A stretch of DNA of 19,278 bases from Flavobacteriales bacterium (GTDB lineage Bacteria; Bacteroidota; Bacteroidia; Flavobacteriales_F; PHOS-HE28), in NCBI GenBank assembly GCA_020854015.1, contig JADZGG010000113.1, positions 1 through 19,278 on the forward strand, read 5' to 3'. This document shows, in pieces, positions 6,312 through 16,200 of the stretch. Position 1 is the first letter of the stretch. Each line of letters starts with the position of its first letter. A program made the position numbers and the translations under genes. Below the pieces are notes generated by a model that worked only from the letters and a program-made list of their open reading frames with translations, did not search any database and was not told the DNA's origin.

Positions 6312-8765
6312 TCAACGGTCATTCACCACGCTCAGCCTGCCCACATGCTGAGGTACCCCATCGCTGGAATTCACGCCCACCACGTAACTGCCGTTGGCAA
6401 GGCTGTCAATTGGCAAGGTGGTCCGTTTGCCAGTGCACGGAAGCTCACTCACCAATTGACCACGCAGGTCGTGTATGCGGATCACGGTACCGTTCATGGG
6501 CTTGCGGTCCGAAACGATCCAGGCTGTTCCACTGGCAGGGTTGGGGGCAAGCGTCCATTCGATCTCTCGCTCGCGCATCGGTAAGCCGACCGCGCTGTAG
6601 CGAAGGCCCAACGTGTAATCACCTGCTTCCACATGCCCCATTTCCACTCGCCCGGTCTTATCCGTTGCGCTTCCGATGGTGTTCACGTCGAAGTCGCTGT
6701 AAACGCTCCATGGGAAATATGGATTGGGTCGGTAAAGGAGCAGGACACTATCCTCATGGAAAGTGACGCCGTTGGTGTCCTGCATCAATAATTCGTCCAG
6801 GCCACCTGAGGTGGAGTGGCGTCCATCGAAACGGATACGACCGGTCATTTGTGTGCCTGCAGGGAGGTTCATGTGAACACGCCACCAGCGGTCCGGAGAC
6901 ACCTTGTACAGGTTGGGCGCATCGGTGTATGTATCCGCAGCCACCCAGTATTCCTCGATGCGCACCGGGGCCGGCGTTGGTATCGTCGTCACTGTAAGGC
7001 GGAAGTCGGCAAGGTCCAGATCGTAGATGCCGTTACCGGTCAGTGTGTCCTCGTGTGTCGTCACTGCCTCGCTGATCCGGTCATCCACGTTCAATAAGGC
7101 CTGCACAGGAATGAACGGCGGAGCGCTGCCTACTGTACTGGTGCCGGGGCCGAGCATGATCGGCAACGGGTGGTTCCAACGGTTCCCCAGTGCATCAACG
7201 AAGGTCAACGTCATGGGCACGTTGTGGTAGGGCTCAGCAGGTCCGCGTTGCTTTTGCTGTACGTGCACGTTGGTCTCGTAATACCCGCCAGGCAGCGGGA
7301 CGGTGTTCACATTCATCGAATCGATCTCGAAAGCGGCCCAGCCCGGCTGCAGGATCCAATCGGTGAAGAAGTCGGTCATGTCCATCCCTGTCGTCGCCGT
7401 TAGGTGGTCCCGCAGCATTTCGGTGTTCACAGGTGCGAAGGCGTATTGGTCAAGGAAGCTGGTGAGCCCATTTCGGAACAGCGTATCGCCGAGGTAGGAA
7501 CGAAGCGCGTGCAATACATCCGCACCCTTGTTGTAGGTGATGGCGCCATATGTATGGTCTTGGGGCATGTCGGCCAGAGCCCACCAGCCTTCATCCTGTA
7601 AATGGCTGTTCCACCCCATGTCGTGATGGTTCTCCCTGATCTTGTCCAGATAGCGTTCGCGGCCGTACACATGTTCGAGGAAGAGGTAGCTGAGGTACTC
7701 GGCGAAGCCTTCGTTGATGTACATCTCCTCCGCGCGTGCACAGGTGATCTGGTCGCCGAACCAGTGGTGCCCGAGTTCATGGGCCATGGTGGTCTCGTAG
7801 GTAAGGCTACCGTTGGCGATGGAGCTTGGGTAGGAGATGTTCGTCGGGTGTTCCATCGCCCCTTGCGGGGTCAGGCAGTAGCCTACTCGGGGCCAGCGAT
7901 GCTGCCCGAACCAGAACTCATGACTGTCGAAGGCACCTTGGAGGTTCGCGAAAGAGCTCTTCATACCCGTGGTATCGTTCGGCTGTGCCACGAGGTCGAC
8001 CGGTACCTGGCCTCCGTTCACGCTGGGGAAGGTGTCGCGCACGGCCACGTAGTTGCTGGCCGTCACGTTAGCGAGGTAGGAGGGAATGGTCTCGTCCAGC
8101 AACCAATGGCTCTCGAAGCGCCCGGCTCCAAGGTCCGTCTCGTTCAACAGCATACCGGTGCACCAAGCGTGTCGGTTCTGATCGGTTAGAACGATGAACT
8201 CGTAGGAACAGCGCTCCACGAAGTTGTCGAAGCATGGGAACCACGCCCGGCCGAAGCTGTGTGGTTGGCTGTCGAAGGCCACGCCAAGGTTGTAGATCAC
8301 ACCGCCGCTGGTGTAAAAGCCTCCCCAGCCGCTGGCATCCACAATAGGGTCGCCTTGGTAATAGATCGTCATGTTCAGCGTGTCACCAGGGTTATAGGTG
8401 CCGCCCAGGCTGATGTTCAGCGCTTCCCCGACCTGGCTGAACGCCAGTGTGGTTCCATTTTCGATCACCGAATCCACGGTCAGTGCGAGCAGGTCGAACA
8501 CGACATGGTCGATCCCGTTCACCCGTGGCGCAAGTCGTATGGTGGTGGCTGCCTGTATCACGTTGTTGCCGACCTGGGTCAGGTCCAACGCGATGCGCGT
8601 GTGCAGAATGTCCACGCTGTCGCTTCGGCTCGCGTCGCCTACATCTTTCAATTCCAAGGCGGCCAGGGAGAGGTTCCTGGCGCGGCAGCTCTCCTGGGCC
8701 TCCAGGTGCGTGTGCTGGAAAAGCAATGGTAGAACGAGGGTGGCGTAGCGCAGTGGTTTTCCCAT
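6312..8765 (-). CDS. Secreted M1-family metallopeptidase with T9SS type A sorting domain
   Basis: An 817-residue protein. A signal peptide (about 1-23, ending near LEAQ) is followed by a beta-rich M1 N-terminal domain. The catalytic domain shows HELGH (His329, Glu330, His333) and NEGFAEY (Glu352 as third zinc ligand), plus Tyr411 in TYNKGADVL, which fits the transition-state tyrosine. The M1 exopeptidase motif GAMEN reads GAMEH here (302-306). The last 85 or so residues, beginning around WTLAPNPASG and containing LRGQLV and LANGSYVVGV, are a type A C-terminal sorting domain, so the enzyme should be exported through T9SS to the surface or medium. It is likely an aminopeptidase used in peptide scavenging. 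It is the first gene of a pair with the LtaS-like gene. Confidence 0.9.
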   Translation of the reverse strand: MGKPLRYATLVLPLLFQHTHLEAQESCRARNLSLAALELKDVGDASRSDSVDILHTRIALDLTQVGNNVIQAATTIRLAPRVNGIDHVVFDLLALTVDSVIENGTTLAFSQVGEALNISLGGTYNPGDTLNMTIYYQGDPIVDASGWGGFYTSGGVIYNLGVAFDSQPHSFGRAWFPCFDNFVERCSYEFIVLTDQNRHAWCTGMLLNETDLGAGRFESHWLLDETIPSYLANVTASNYVAVRDTFPSVNGGQVPVDLVAQPNDTTGMKSSFANLQGAFDSHEFWFGQHRWPRVGYCLTPQGAMEHPTNISYPSSIANGSLTYETTMAHELGHHWFGDQITCARAEEMYINEGFAEYLSYLFLEHVYGRERYLDKIRENHHDMGWNSHLQDEGWWALADMPQDHTYGAITYNKGADVLHALRSYLGDTLFRNGLTSFLDQYAFAPVNTEMLRDHLTATTGMDMTDFFTDWILQPGWAAFEIDSMNVNTVPLPGGYYETNVHVQQKQRGPAEPYHNVPMTLTFVDALGNRWNHPLPIMLGPGTSTVGSAPPFIPVQALLNVDDRISEAVTTHEDTLTGNGIYDLDLADFRLTVTTIPTPAPVRIEEYWVAADTYTDAPNLYKVSPDRWWRVHMNLPAGTQMTGRIRFDGRHSTSGGLDELLMQDTNGVTFHEDSVLLLYRPNPYFPWSVYSDFDVNTIGSATDKTGRVEMGHVEAGDYTLGLRYSAVGLPMREREIEWTLAPNPASGTAWIVSDRKPMNGTVIRIHDLRGQLVSELPCTGKRTTLPIDSLANGSYVVGVNSSDGVPQHVGRLSVVNDR

Positions 8766-8772
8766 GGTCGAT

Positions 8773-8780
8773 CAAAGGTA
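8773..8780 (-). promoter_or_regulatory. Putative -7 box (TACCTTTG) for the peptidase gene
   Basis: The minus strand reads TACCTTTG, an exact TAnnTTTG match ending 7 bp before the ATG at 8765. That is the same spacing as the carA box and again implies a leaderless or near-leaderless transcript. A TTG (8794-8796, minus strand) is present, but with a 13-bp spacer it is closer than usual for a -33 element. Confidence 0.45.
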
Positions 8781-8831
8781 TTGCCCGGCGGAACAAGGGG
8801 CGGGGTAGTGGTGTTCCTTCGATGGGATCCC

Positions 8832-8839
8832 TAACTTTG
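8832..8839 (+). promoter_or_regulatory. Putative -7 box (TAACTTTG) for the 517-residue protein gene
   Basis: TAACTTTG matches TAnnTTTG exactly. It ends 44 bp before the ATG at 8884, so this transcript would have a conventional short leader of about 35-40 bases. No clear -33 TTG was seen. It lies in the 118-bp divergent region shared with the peptidase promoter. Confidence 0.45.
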
Positions 8840-8883
8840 AGAAATGCGCTTGTGATCCTACCGGGACACAAAGTCTTCAGCAC

Positions 8884-10437
8884 ATGAAACCGAGCACCGA
8901 ACTCTTCGACCTGATCAAATCGCTCACCAAAAGCGAGAAGCGGTTCTTCAAGTTGCACTCTGCGTTGCAGTCAGGGGACAAGAACTACCTCCGGATCTTC
9001 GATGCGATCGATAAGCAGAAGGCGTATGATGAGGATAGCTTGAAGAAGCTGTTCGCCAAGGAGCAGTTCATCAAGCATTTCCCTTCGGAGAAGAACCATC
9101 TCTACAAGCTGATCCTGAAAGCGTTACGCGCCTATCACGCCGAAAGCAGCGTGAGCGGCATGCTGAAGCAGGAGATCAAGAACATTGAGATCCTCTATGA
9201 CAAGGCGCTGTACAACGAGTGCAACAAGACGCTGCACCGTGCCAAGCGCATCGCACGGGAGAACGAGCGTTTCTACTATTGGTTCGAGCTGTTGAACTGG
9301 GAGAAGATGCTCTTGGAGGAGGCCTATGAGAGCGGTGAGTTCACGAAGGACCTGGATGCGCTGATCGATGAGGAGCGCGAGGTGATCGAGAAGCTGCGGA
9401 ACCTCGCAGCATACCACATCCTCTATTCCAAGATCAACTATGTGTTCCGAAGTGGTGGTTATGTGCGGACCGATGAGGAGCATGCCATGGTCGAGGAGAT
9501 CAGTGAGCATCCCTTGATCAAGGGCAAGAACACCGCACAAAGCCGCAGGGCGGCCACCATCTGTTTCTATACGCAGGGATTCTGCCAATGGGCGAAACGC
9601 GATTGGGCGCAGAGCTTTGAGAAGTTCTCGCGAGCCAAGCAGATCCTGGATGACAACCCCTTGATCAAGGCGGACCTTCCGAAGCGATACATCCGCACGC
9701 TCCACTACCTGATCCAGTGCCTGATCGAGCTGGGTCGTTTCAAAGAAGCGCGGGAGAGCATCAAACAACTACGGGCACTCGATGGGCAGGAAGGTTTCGC
9801 TGGGATCGATATCCACGTGCACATTTTCAACGCCAGCTACCTGACCGAGCTGCGCATGCTGGACAGAATGGGAGAACAGGTCAAGGCACTTGAGATGGTA
9901 CAACCCATCATTACTGGGCTGGAGGAGCTGGGTCCACGCTTGCACAAAGAGTACGAACTGGAGTTATACTTCAATCTTGCCTGCGTACACTTTGGCGCGA
10001 ATGAAGTGAACCGATCGCTCTTCTGGCTGAACAAGGTCTTGAACGACCCTGAGCCAACGTTGCGTCAGGACATCTTCACCTATGCACGCTTGTTCAATCT
10101 ACTTGTGCACTATGAGCTGGGGAACAACGATCTGCTCGAGTACATCGTGCGTTCCACGCAGCGGTTCCTCAGCAAGAAGCAGCGGGCGCACCAGGTGGAG
10201 ATATTGCTCATCGAGCACATCAAGAAATTGGCACGCACCACGGAGCCTTCCGCGAAACGGGAGTTGTATCGCTCTCTCCGAGATCAGATGGTGAAAGTGT
10301 TGAAGGATCCCAACGAGAGCCTCTCGCTCAAGTACTTCGACTTCCTCGCTTGGGTGAACAGCAAGGTGGATGGAGTGCCTTTCGCGGAGGAGGTGAAGAA
10401 GGCCCGTGCCCGGGAAACGAGTGCGTCCAAGAGCTGA
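8884..10437 (+). CDS. Conserved all-helical TPR-like cytosolic protein, function unknown
   Basis: A 517-residue protein with no signal peptide or membrane helix and a high content of Lys, Glu, Leu and aromatic residues. The N-terminus (LFDLIKSLTKSEKRFFKL) resembles a hypothetical family widespread in Bacteroidota. Helical-hairpin patterns typical of tetratricopeptide-like solenoids occur through much of the chain, for example about 105-150 (YNECNKTLHRAKRIARENE), 215-260 and 265-300 (LIQCLIELGRFKEARESI). This suggests a scaffold or regulator that binds other proteins; no catalytic motif is visible. It appears to be a single-gene transcript, divergent from the peptidase gene. Its stop directly abuts the stop of the convergent OmpA-family gene. 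I recognise the family type but cannot name a function. Confidence 0.8.
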   Translation: MKPSTELFDLIKSLTKSEKRFFKLHSALQSGDKNYLRIFDAIDKQKAYDEDSLKKLFAKEQFIKHFPSEKNHLYKLILKALRAYHAESSVSGMLKQEIKNIEILYDKALYNECNKTLHRAKRIARENERFYYWFELLNWEKMLLEEAYESGEFTKDLDALIDEEREVIEKLRNLAAYHILYSKINYVFRSGGYVRTDEEHAMVEEISEHPLIKGKNTAQSRRAATICFYTQGFCQWAKRDWAQSFEKFSRAKQILDDNPLIKADLPKRYIRTLHYLIQCLIELGRFKEARESIKQLRALDGQEGFAGIDIHVHIFNASYLTELRMLDRMGEQVKALEMVQPIITGLEELGPRLHKEYELELYFNLACVHFGANEVNRSLFWLNKVLNDPEPTLRQDIFTYARLFNLLVHYELGNNDLLEYIVRSTQRFLSKKQRAHQVEILLIEHIKKLARTTEPSAKRELYRSLRDQMVKVLKDPNESLSLKYFDFLAWVNSKVDGVPFAEEVKKARARETSASKS

Positions 10438-12339
10438 TCAATTGCGGGCCATCGTGCCAATGTTCAGCACTTTGAACTCCGTGCGACGGTTGGCCTGGTG
10501 GTCTTCTTCGGTGCACTGCATGCCATTGCGACAGCCGTTCACAAGGTCCGTCTCTCCGTAACCTTTGGCCACGATGCGATCGGGGTTCACACCGTGTTGG
10601 ATCAGGTAGTTCACGGCTGAGTTGGCACGCGCATCGGAGAGCACCAGGTTGTACATGTCGCCACCGCGTGCGTCGGTGTGTGAGCCCAGCTCGAACGTTA
10701 TATGCGGATTGTCCGAGAACAGCTTGATCAAATGGTCCAGCTCCAAGGCCGCGTCAGGACGGATATCATACTTGTCGTAATCGTAATAGATGTTGTTGAT
10801 CGCGATGTTCTCCCCCACATGGACCGAGGTCATTCGGAAATCCTGACGGTAGGTGGTGTTCTTCACCGCTCCGCTTGTGCTGAACGTGCGGCTCTGTGCG
10901 ATCAATCCAGGGCCGGTGACCCGTAGATCGTAGTTGGTGCCAGGGTCAAGTTTGAACTTGAACGCACCGTCCGGACCGGTCAGAATGGTCGTATCCTCCA
11001 TGGTCTCAAGATCGGTAAGGGTGGCTTCAACGTTCGGGAGGTAGAGGCCGGTGCTGTCGTCCGTTGCGAAGCCCTCCACGAACAGGAGCGGGTCGTTCAC
11101 GAAGAAGTAGTGGATCCGATCATTGCCGGAGCGGTCGCTGGAGAGGTAGCCGCTTTTTTCATCTGCAGCGATGATGAAGGCGAGGTCATCGTGAGTGGTG
11201 TTGATAGGATAGCCCAGGTTCTCCGGTTCTGACCATCCGCTTGCTTCCGGATGAGTGGAGAAGATGTCGAGGCCTCCCATGTTCGTGTGCGCGCTACTAC
11301 TGAAGTAGAGCACTTCGCCGTTGATGGTCGGGAAGAGTTCGTTGCCAGCCGTGTTCACGGTAGCACCGAGGTTCAGTGGTGTGCTCCAGCCGCTGCCTGT
11401 GTCAGTGCATTTCCAGATATCCGAACCACCGAGCGACCCGGGCATATCACTGGCAAAGTAGAGTGTCTTCCCATCAGCGCTCAAGGCAGGATGGCCAACC
11501 GAGTGGTCCTCGCCATTGAACGCGAAAGCACGGATGTTCCCCCACTCACCGTTGGGCTGCTTCTCCGCTCGGAACAGCTTCAGGTGGCTGATGTTCTTGT
11601 CGTCTTTTCGCAGCTTCACCTTGTAATAGTTGCTGCGAGTGAAGTAAAGGATGTGCCCATCGGAGCTAAGTGCCACAGGGCCTTCATGGTATCGGCCGTT
11701 CACATCGCCAGGGATGGACTGTGGTTCGGACCAGTTCGCGAGCGAGTGCTTTTCCGTATAGCAGATATCGAGAAAGGATCCACCTGTCCACGGATTCGAC
11801 TTCTCCAAACCCGCTTCACGCTCTGCGACCACCATAAGCCCGTTCTGATAGGGCAGGGCGCTGAACACGTTCTTCACGCCTGGAATGGGCAGTTCGGCCA
11901 CGGTGAACCGCGTAGTATCCTTGAAGAAGCTCTGATAACCCTGGCATGATCCGTATAGGGCGAGGGCCGCCTGGTGTTCCGGACGTTCCTGCAGTACGGA
12001 CATCAGACCGAGCTCCGCCTTTTCAGGTTGGCCGAGCCCCATCAGGACCTTGGCCTGTTCGAAGCGCTGTTCGGCGGTCAGGGGAGCCATTGAATCCGCA
12101 GCAGCGTACCAATGAGCGGCACGTTCCAAGCGGTTCTGCTGGCGGTAGGAATCGGCGGCCTTCACAGCGGCTTCACGTTCCATATGTTGCGCCAGATAAG
12201 CCTCGTAGCGTTCCGCTGCGTTGGCATAGGCCATGCGATCGTAGGCTTCATCGGCCTTTGCAAGGCGGTACTGCGCGCATGAGGATAATCCCGCAGCGAT
12301 GAGAACGATGATGAACGGCCGGAGGAGATCGAGTTTCAT
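10438..12339 (-). CDS. OmpA-family lipoprotein with TPR, PD40 propeller and CRD (PorE-like architecture)
   Basis: A 633-residue protein with a lipobox (LSSC, Cys21), so probably a lipid-anchored outer-membrane protein. Domains in order: TPR-like helices (about 25-130); WD40-like PD40 beta-propeller repeats (about 215-410, for example KTLYFASDMPGSLGGSDIW); a carboxypeptidase-regulatory-like domain (about 418-500, TGPDGAFKF); and an OmpA C-terminal peptidoglycan-binding domain (about 515-627, GSHTDARG with Asp556, Arg571, and NRRTEF). This order matches PorE, a T9SS protein of Porphyromonas, but the architecture has many paralogues in Flavobacteriia, so the name PorE is not assigned. The ATG overlaps the PorP stop by one base (TGATG), implying translational coupling. 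It probably tethers the adhesin/PorP complex to the cell wall. Confidence 0.92.
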   Translation of the reverse strand: MKLDLLRPFIIVLIAAGLSSCAQYRLAKADEAYDRMAYANAAERYEAYLAQHMEREAAVKAADSYRQQNRLERAAHWYAAADSMAPLTAEQRFEQAKVLMGLGQPEKAELGLMSVLQERPEHQAALALYGSCQGYQSFFKDTTRFTVAELPIPGVKNVFSALPYQNGLMVVAEREAGLEKSNPWTGGSFLDICYTEKHSLANWSEPQSIPGDVNGRYHEGPVALSSDGHILYFTRSNYYKVKLRKDDKNISHLKLFRAEKQPNGEWGNIRAFAFNGEDHSVGHPALSADGKTLYFASDMPGSLGGSDIWKCTDTGSGWSTPLNLGATVNTAGNELFPTINGEVLYFSSSAHTNMGGLDIFSTHPEASGWSEPENLGYPINTTHDDLAFIIAADEKSGYLSSDRSGNDRIHYFFVNDPLLFVEGFATDDSTGLYLPNVEATLTDLETMEDTTILTGPDGAFKFKLDPGTNYDLRVTGPGLIAQSRTFSTSGAVKNTTYRQDFRMTSVHVGENIAINNIYYDYDKYDIRPDAALELDHLIKLFSDNPHITFELGSHTDARGGDMYNLVLSDARANSAVNYLIQHGVNPDRIVAKGYGETDLVNGCRNGMQCTEEDHQANRRTEFKVLNIGTMARN

Positions 12340-13271
12340 CAGAAATAACGGGGTGTCTTGATCTTCACGAGGTCTTTGCCGAGGTCGATGCCAAGCATCA
12401 CTTCATGCGAGCCACCGCTGTATCGTTGCAGTCGTGAGGTGGTCATGTCATAGGCATAACCGACGCGGAGGTGTGTGTTCACTTGATACTCGAGCATGCC
12501 CACCACGGCATCACCGGTTCGGTACCCTGCACCGAGCCAGAATCGCTCGTTGTACAGGATATTGCAGTTCACATCTGCTTCCACCGGAGCCTGTGGCTGG
12601 TATTTCACCAGAACGGAAGGCTTGATGTCGAAATGCTCGTTCAGTTCGAACACTTGGCCAGCGTTCAGGTAGTAGTGCTGCACGAAATAGTGGTCCAATG
12701 CTCCGGCCGCTTGCGCGGCGATCGATCCGTCCGCCGCGTAAAGAGTGGGTACGGAGAGACCAATGAAACTACGTTCGTTGCTCCAGTACATGCCGAATCC
12801 GAACTTCCCCACCAGTTGATTCTTGATCACTCCTTGGAACACTTGGTCGTTCGCGTCCCAATAGGTGAGGTCAGAGAGACGGGCTGAATACACTGAGAGG
12901 CCGGCTTTGAGTCCGAAGGCGAGCTGACTTCCCTGGCTAAGGCGGATGCGATATGCATAGTGGCCGGCCATTTCCAGATCACGGCTTACACCGATCTGAT
13001 CATGCACCAAGGTGAAGCCGAGGGCCATGCGTTCGCCCATCACCGGGCCATCGATCCCGAGCATGCTGGTGCGCGGTGCGCCTTCCATGTTCACCCATTG
13101 GTCGCGGTGGAGCAGACTGGCGCTCGTGTAATGGTGGCTGCCAGCATAGGCCGGGTTCAGGAAGAGCCCATTGAACATGTACTGGCTCACCATCACCTCT
13201 TGCTGTGCAACGGCCCTGGAACCGCACAGGGTGCAGAGCAGTGCGAACAGTATGGGACGCAGTTGGGGCAT
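12339..13271 (-). CDS. Type IX secretion system membrane protein, PorP/SprF family
   Basis: A 310-residue protein with a signal peptide (MPQLRPILFALLCTLCGSRAVA, cut near AVAQQ) and the family opening QQEVMVSQYMFNGLFLNPAYAG. The rest is an alternating beta-strand pattern consistent with an outer-membrane barrel, ending VKIKTPRYF. PorP/SprF proteins partner with large T9SS cargo bearing type B C-terminal domains; SprF is needed for SprB secretion in Flavobacterium johnsoniae. The ATG at 13271 is chosen because it starts the signal peptide. A longer in-frame start at 13313 would overlap the adhesin gene and add 14 non-signal residues. It lies 22 bp downstream of the adhesin stop and overlaps the OmpA start by one base, so the three genes form one transcription unit. 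Confidence 0.93.
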   Translation of the reverse strand: MPQLRPILFALLCTLCGSRAVAQQEVMVSQYMFNGLFLNPAYAGSHHYTSASLLHRDQWVNMEGAPRTSMLGIDGPVMGERMALGFTLVHDQIGVSRDLEMAGHYAYRIRLSQGSQLAFGLKAGLSVYSARLSDLTYWDANDQVFQGVIKNQLVGKFGFGMYWSNERSFIGLSVPTLYAADGSIAAQAAGALDHYFVQHYYLNAGQVFELNEHFDIKPSVLVKYQPQAPVEADVNCNILYNERFWLGAGYRTGDAVVGMLEYQVNTHLRVGYAYDMTTSRLQRYSGGSHEVMLGIDLGKDLVKIKTPRYF

Positions 13272-13293
13272 GGTACGGGGTCCGTTGGGAGGG

Positions 13294-16200
13294 TTAACGG
13301 CGGAGGTCCACATAGTTCTGCAGGGTCATGGATCCCTCGTTGATACGTAGGATCACGAAATAGGTGCCATTCGGAAGCAATTCTCCTTGGAGGTTCTCGC
13401 CGTTCCAGTCGTTTTTGTAGTTCAGACGCTCGTAAACCACATTTCCCCAACGGTTGAACACCACGAGCTGGTTACTGGCGAAGCCATCCAGTCCCTGCAC
13501 GATGTATGCGTCATTCGCTCCATCCCCGTTGGGGCTGAATCCGGTGGGCATGGCAAGGCCAGAGGGCTGGTCCAGGTTGAACGTGAGCAGAACGGAACAT
13601 CCGTTGGCATCAGTGACCAGAACGGTATACGTGCCCGCCGCTAGTCCGTTCACTGAGGCTGTGTTGGCCCCGTTGCTCCATGCATAAGTGTAAGGTGCCG
13701 TTCCACCGGAAGGGGTCACCGTGATGACACCGTTGTCACTTCCGTAAGCGCTGAGGTTGTAGCCATTCGAGTACTCGAACACCAGGCTGTCCACGCTGAT
13801 GGGAAGGGGCGCGGCAATGCTGAAGGAACCGTTCCACGTGCAGCCGTTCGCATCGGCGACCACGACCGTATAGGTATCCTCGGTCAATCCGGTAAGGTCC
13901 TCGCTCGTTGCGCCGTTGCTCCACACATAACTAAAGGGTGCTGTGCCGTTCAATAGGCTCAAGTCGATAGTTCCGTCGGTTCCACTTGAACAGGCGTTAT
14001 CGGTGGACTGTCCGCTGGCGATCAAGTTGGCGGATCCGTTCACCACCACGATGGTGTCCACAGTGCAGCCGTTCACATCGGTCACTTGCACTGTGTAGGA
14101 CGCTGCAAGTACAGCAGCCAGATCCTCACTGTTCGTGCCGTTGTCCCAGGCATACATGAAGGGGGCCGTACCACCGTTCACGGTCAGGTCCACGGAACCA
14201 TTGGCGCCTCCGCAGAGAGCGTCCAGGGTTGTCGCACTGAGGCCGAGCTGGGCAGGTGCGATCAGGTCTGTACAGGATTGTACGCTGCAGCCGTTCGTGT
14301 CCACCACGATGAGGCAATAGGAGCCAGCCATTAGACCGCTGATGTCCAACGTGGATGAACTGAAGCCATTTGGTCCGGTCCATTGTGTTGAGTAGCCACT
14401 GGCGCCACCGTAGATCACAGCAGTGAGGCTTCCGTCCGCGGCGCCGTTACAGCTGATCGTGGTGCCACCGGGGAAGAGGGTGGGTGCCAGGTCGGCGCTG
14501 ACGGGCAATGGTGCGGTGATGTCGAACGCCTCCGCTATCGTACAACCGTTCAGATCGGTCACGGTCAGGGTGTAGGTGCCACTGGCCAGGCTGTCAAGGT
14601 TCGCGTCCGTAGAGGTGAATCCACTGGGTCCGCTCCAGGAGTAGGCGACGTTCCCATTGCCACCGATAGAAGTGATATTGATCGAGCCGTCGGATGTGCC
14701 TGAACACGAGGTGCCATAGCCGCCAATGAACGACGAGATCGTTGCGTCGATGGCCAACGCGCTATCCGGTTCACTGAGGGTGATGCTCGATGAATAGGTG
14801 CACTGATTGGCGTCCACGATAACGAGCTCGTAGATTCCGGCTTGAAGCCCATTGATGTCCTCGGTGTTGAATTGCGTGCTATCCGGTCCGCGCCAATCAA
14901 AGGAGTACGGGCTGGTGCCACCGATCACGGTCGCGTCGATCGCACCATCGCTTGAACCCGTGCAACTGATGTTCGTGCCGGAAGGGTAAACGAAGGCGCT
15001 GAGGCTACCCGATAGCGAACCAGCAGGCTCCGTCAGGACGATCGTCGTGTCAGCCGAGCAACCGTTCACATCGGTGATGATGGCTTGATATGTGCCGGCC
15101 AGCAGACCGCTGAGTTGCGTTTCCGTGGAGGTGAATCCGTTCGGGCCGGCCCACAACAGGTCCAGTGTTCCCGATCCGCCGTCAATAGTGAGTTCGATCA
15201 CGCCGGCACTATCGCCCAAGCATGGGATGTTCACGTTGCCATAGTTCGACACATATACCGACAGTTCGATGCTGGATGATGCGAGAACTGTTGCTGTGGC
15301 CGTGGTCAAGCAGCTCATCGCATCCGTGATCACCACGTCGTATGTCCCGCCGGGAAGGGCGTTTATGTCCTCCGTGGACGAGACGAAACCGTTCGTGCCA
15401 ATCCAGGAGAAGTTGAAGGGAGCCACACCACCGGTCACGGTCAGGTCAATGGCGCCGTCGGTAGCACTGTCGCACACTGTTCCGCTCACCAGGGTCGAGC
15501 CTAAAAGCTCAGCCGGCTCGGAAAGCACGTAGGTCTGGGTCGAAGCGCAACCGTTGGCATCGATCAGGTTCAACTGATAGCTTCCGCTTGCGAGTCCACT
15601 GAGGTCTTCGTTGAGCGATGCGAACCCATTCGTGCCCGTCCAATCGAACACGTAAGGCATCGTTCCTCCGTTCACGGTGATACTGATGCTGCCGTCATTT
15701 CCTGCACAGCTCACAGCATAACCGTAGCCAGCATCGGACACTACGCTTACCAGGTCGAGGCCGGTCGGTTGTGTGAGCGTGTAGGTGTCGGTGGCCACGC
15801 ATCCTACGCCATCCGTCACCTCCAACGTGTACGTGCCGGCTGCGATACCGATAAGGGAGTCCGAAGTGCTGGAAAAGCCATTGGGCCCGCTCCATGCATA
15901 GCCGTAGTTCGATGATCCTCCGGATACGACAGCGACCAGTGTTCCTGAACTGGAGCCTTGGCAAGGCAGGTTGAAGCCATTGCCATACAGTGATGCGGTG
16001 AGGTCGATGTTCACCGGTGCGGGAGCGTTCAGGGTAATGCTCGCAGTGGTGGTACAACCGTTGAGATCCGTGATCACAGCATCATATGTTCCTGCAGGAA
16101 CACCCGAAGGGTCTTCTTGATATGAGGTGAAGCCCTGAGGTCCGCTCCACTCCACGATGTAGGGCTGTGCGCCACCGGAGATGGAGAGGTCGATGTTCCC

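Larger units (their letters stand above)
8766..8883. other. Divergent intergenic region, peptidase gene / 517-residue protein gene
   Basis: This 118-bp gap carries a minus-strand TAnnTTTG box (8773-8780) and a plus-strand one (8832-8839). A GC-rich stretch (8785-8810) separates them. No further element was recognised. Confidence 0.5.

Noticed and set aside
6294..6314. Possible readthrough fusion of the peptidase and LtaS-like genes, which share a frame across a TGA
   Set aside because: A T9SS sorting domain must be C-terminal and the next protein begins with membrane helices, so a fusion would make no sense. GTG at 6296 is a plausible start.
13272..13313. Upstream start for the PorP/SprF gene at 13313
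   Set aside because: It overlaps the adhesin gene end and places 14 polar residues before a normal signal peptide; the ATG at 13271 fits better.
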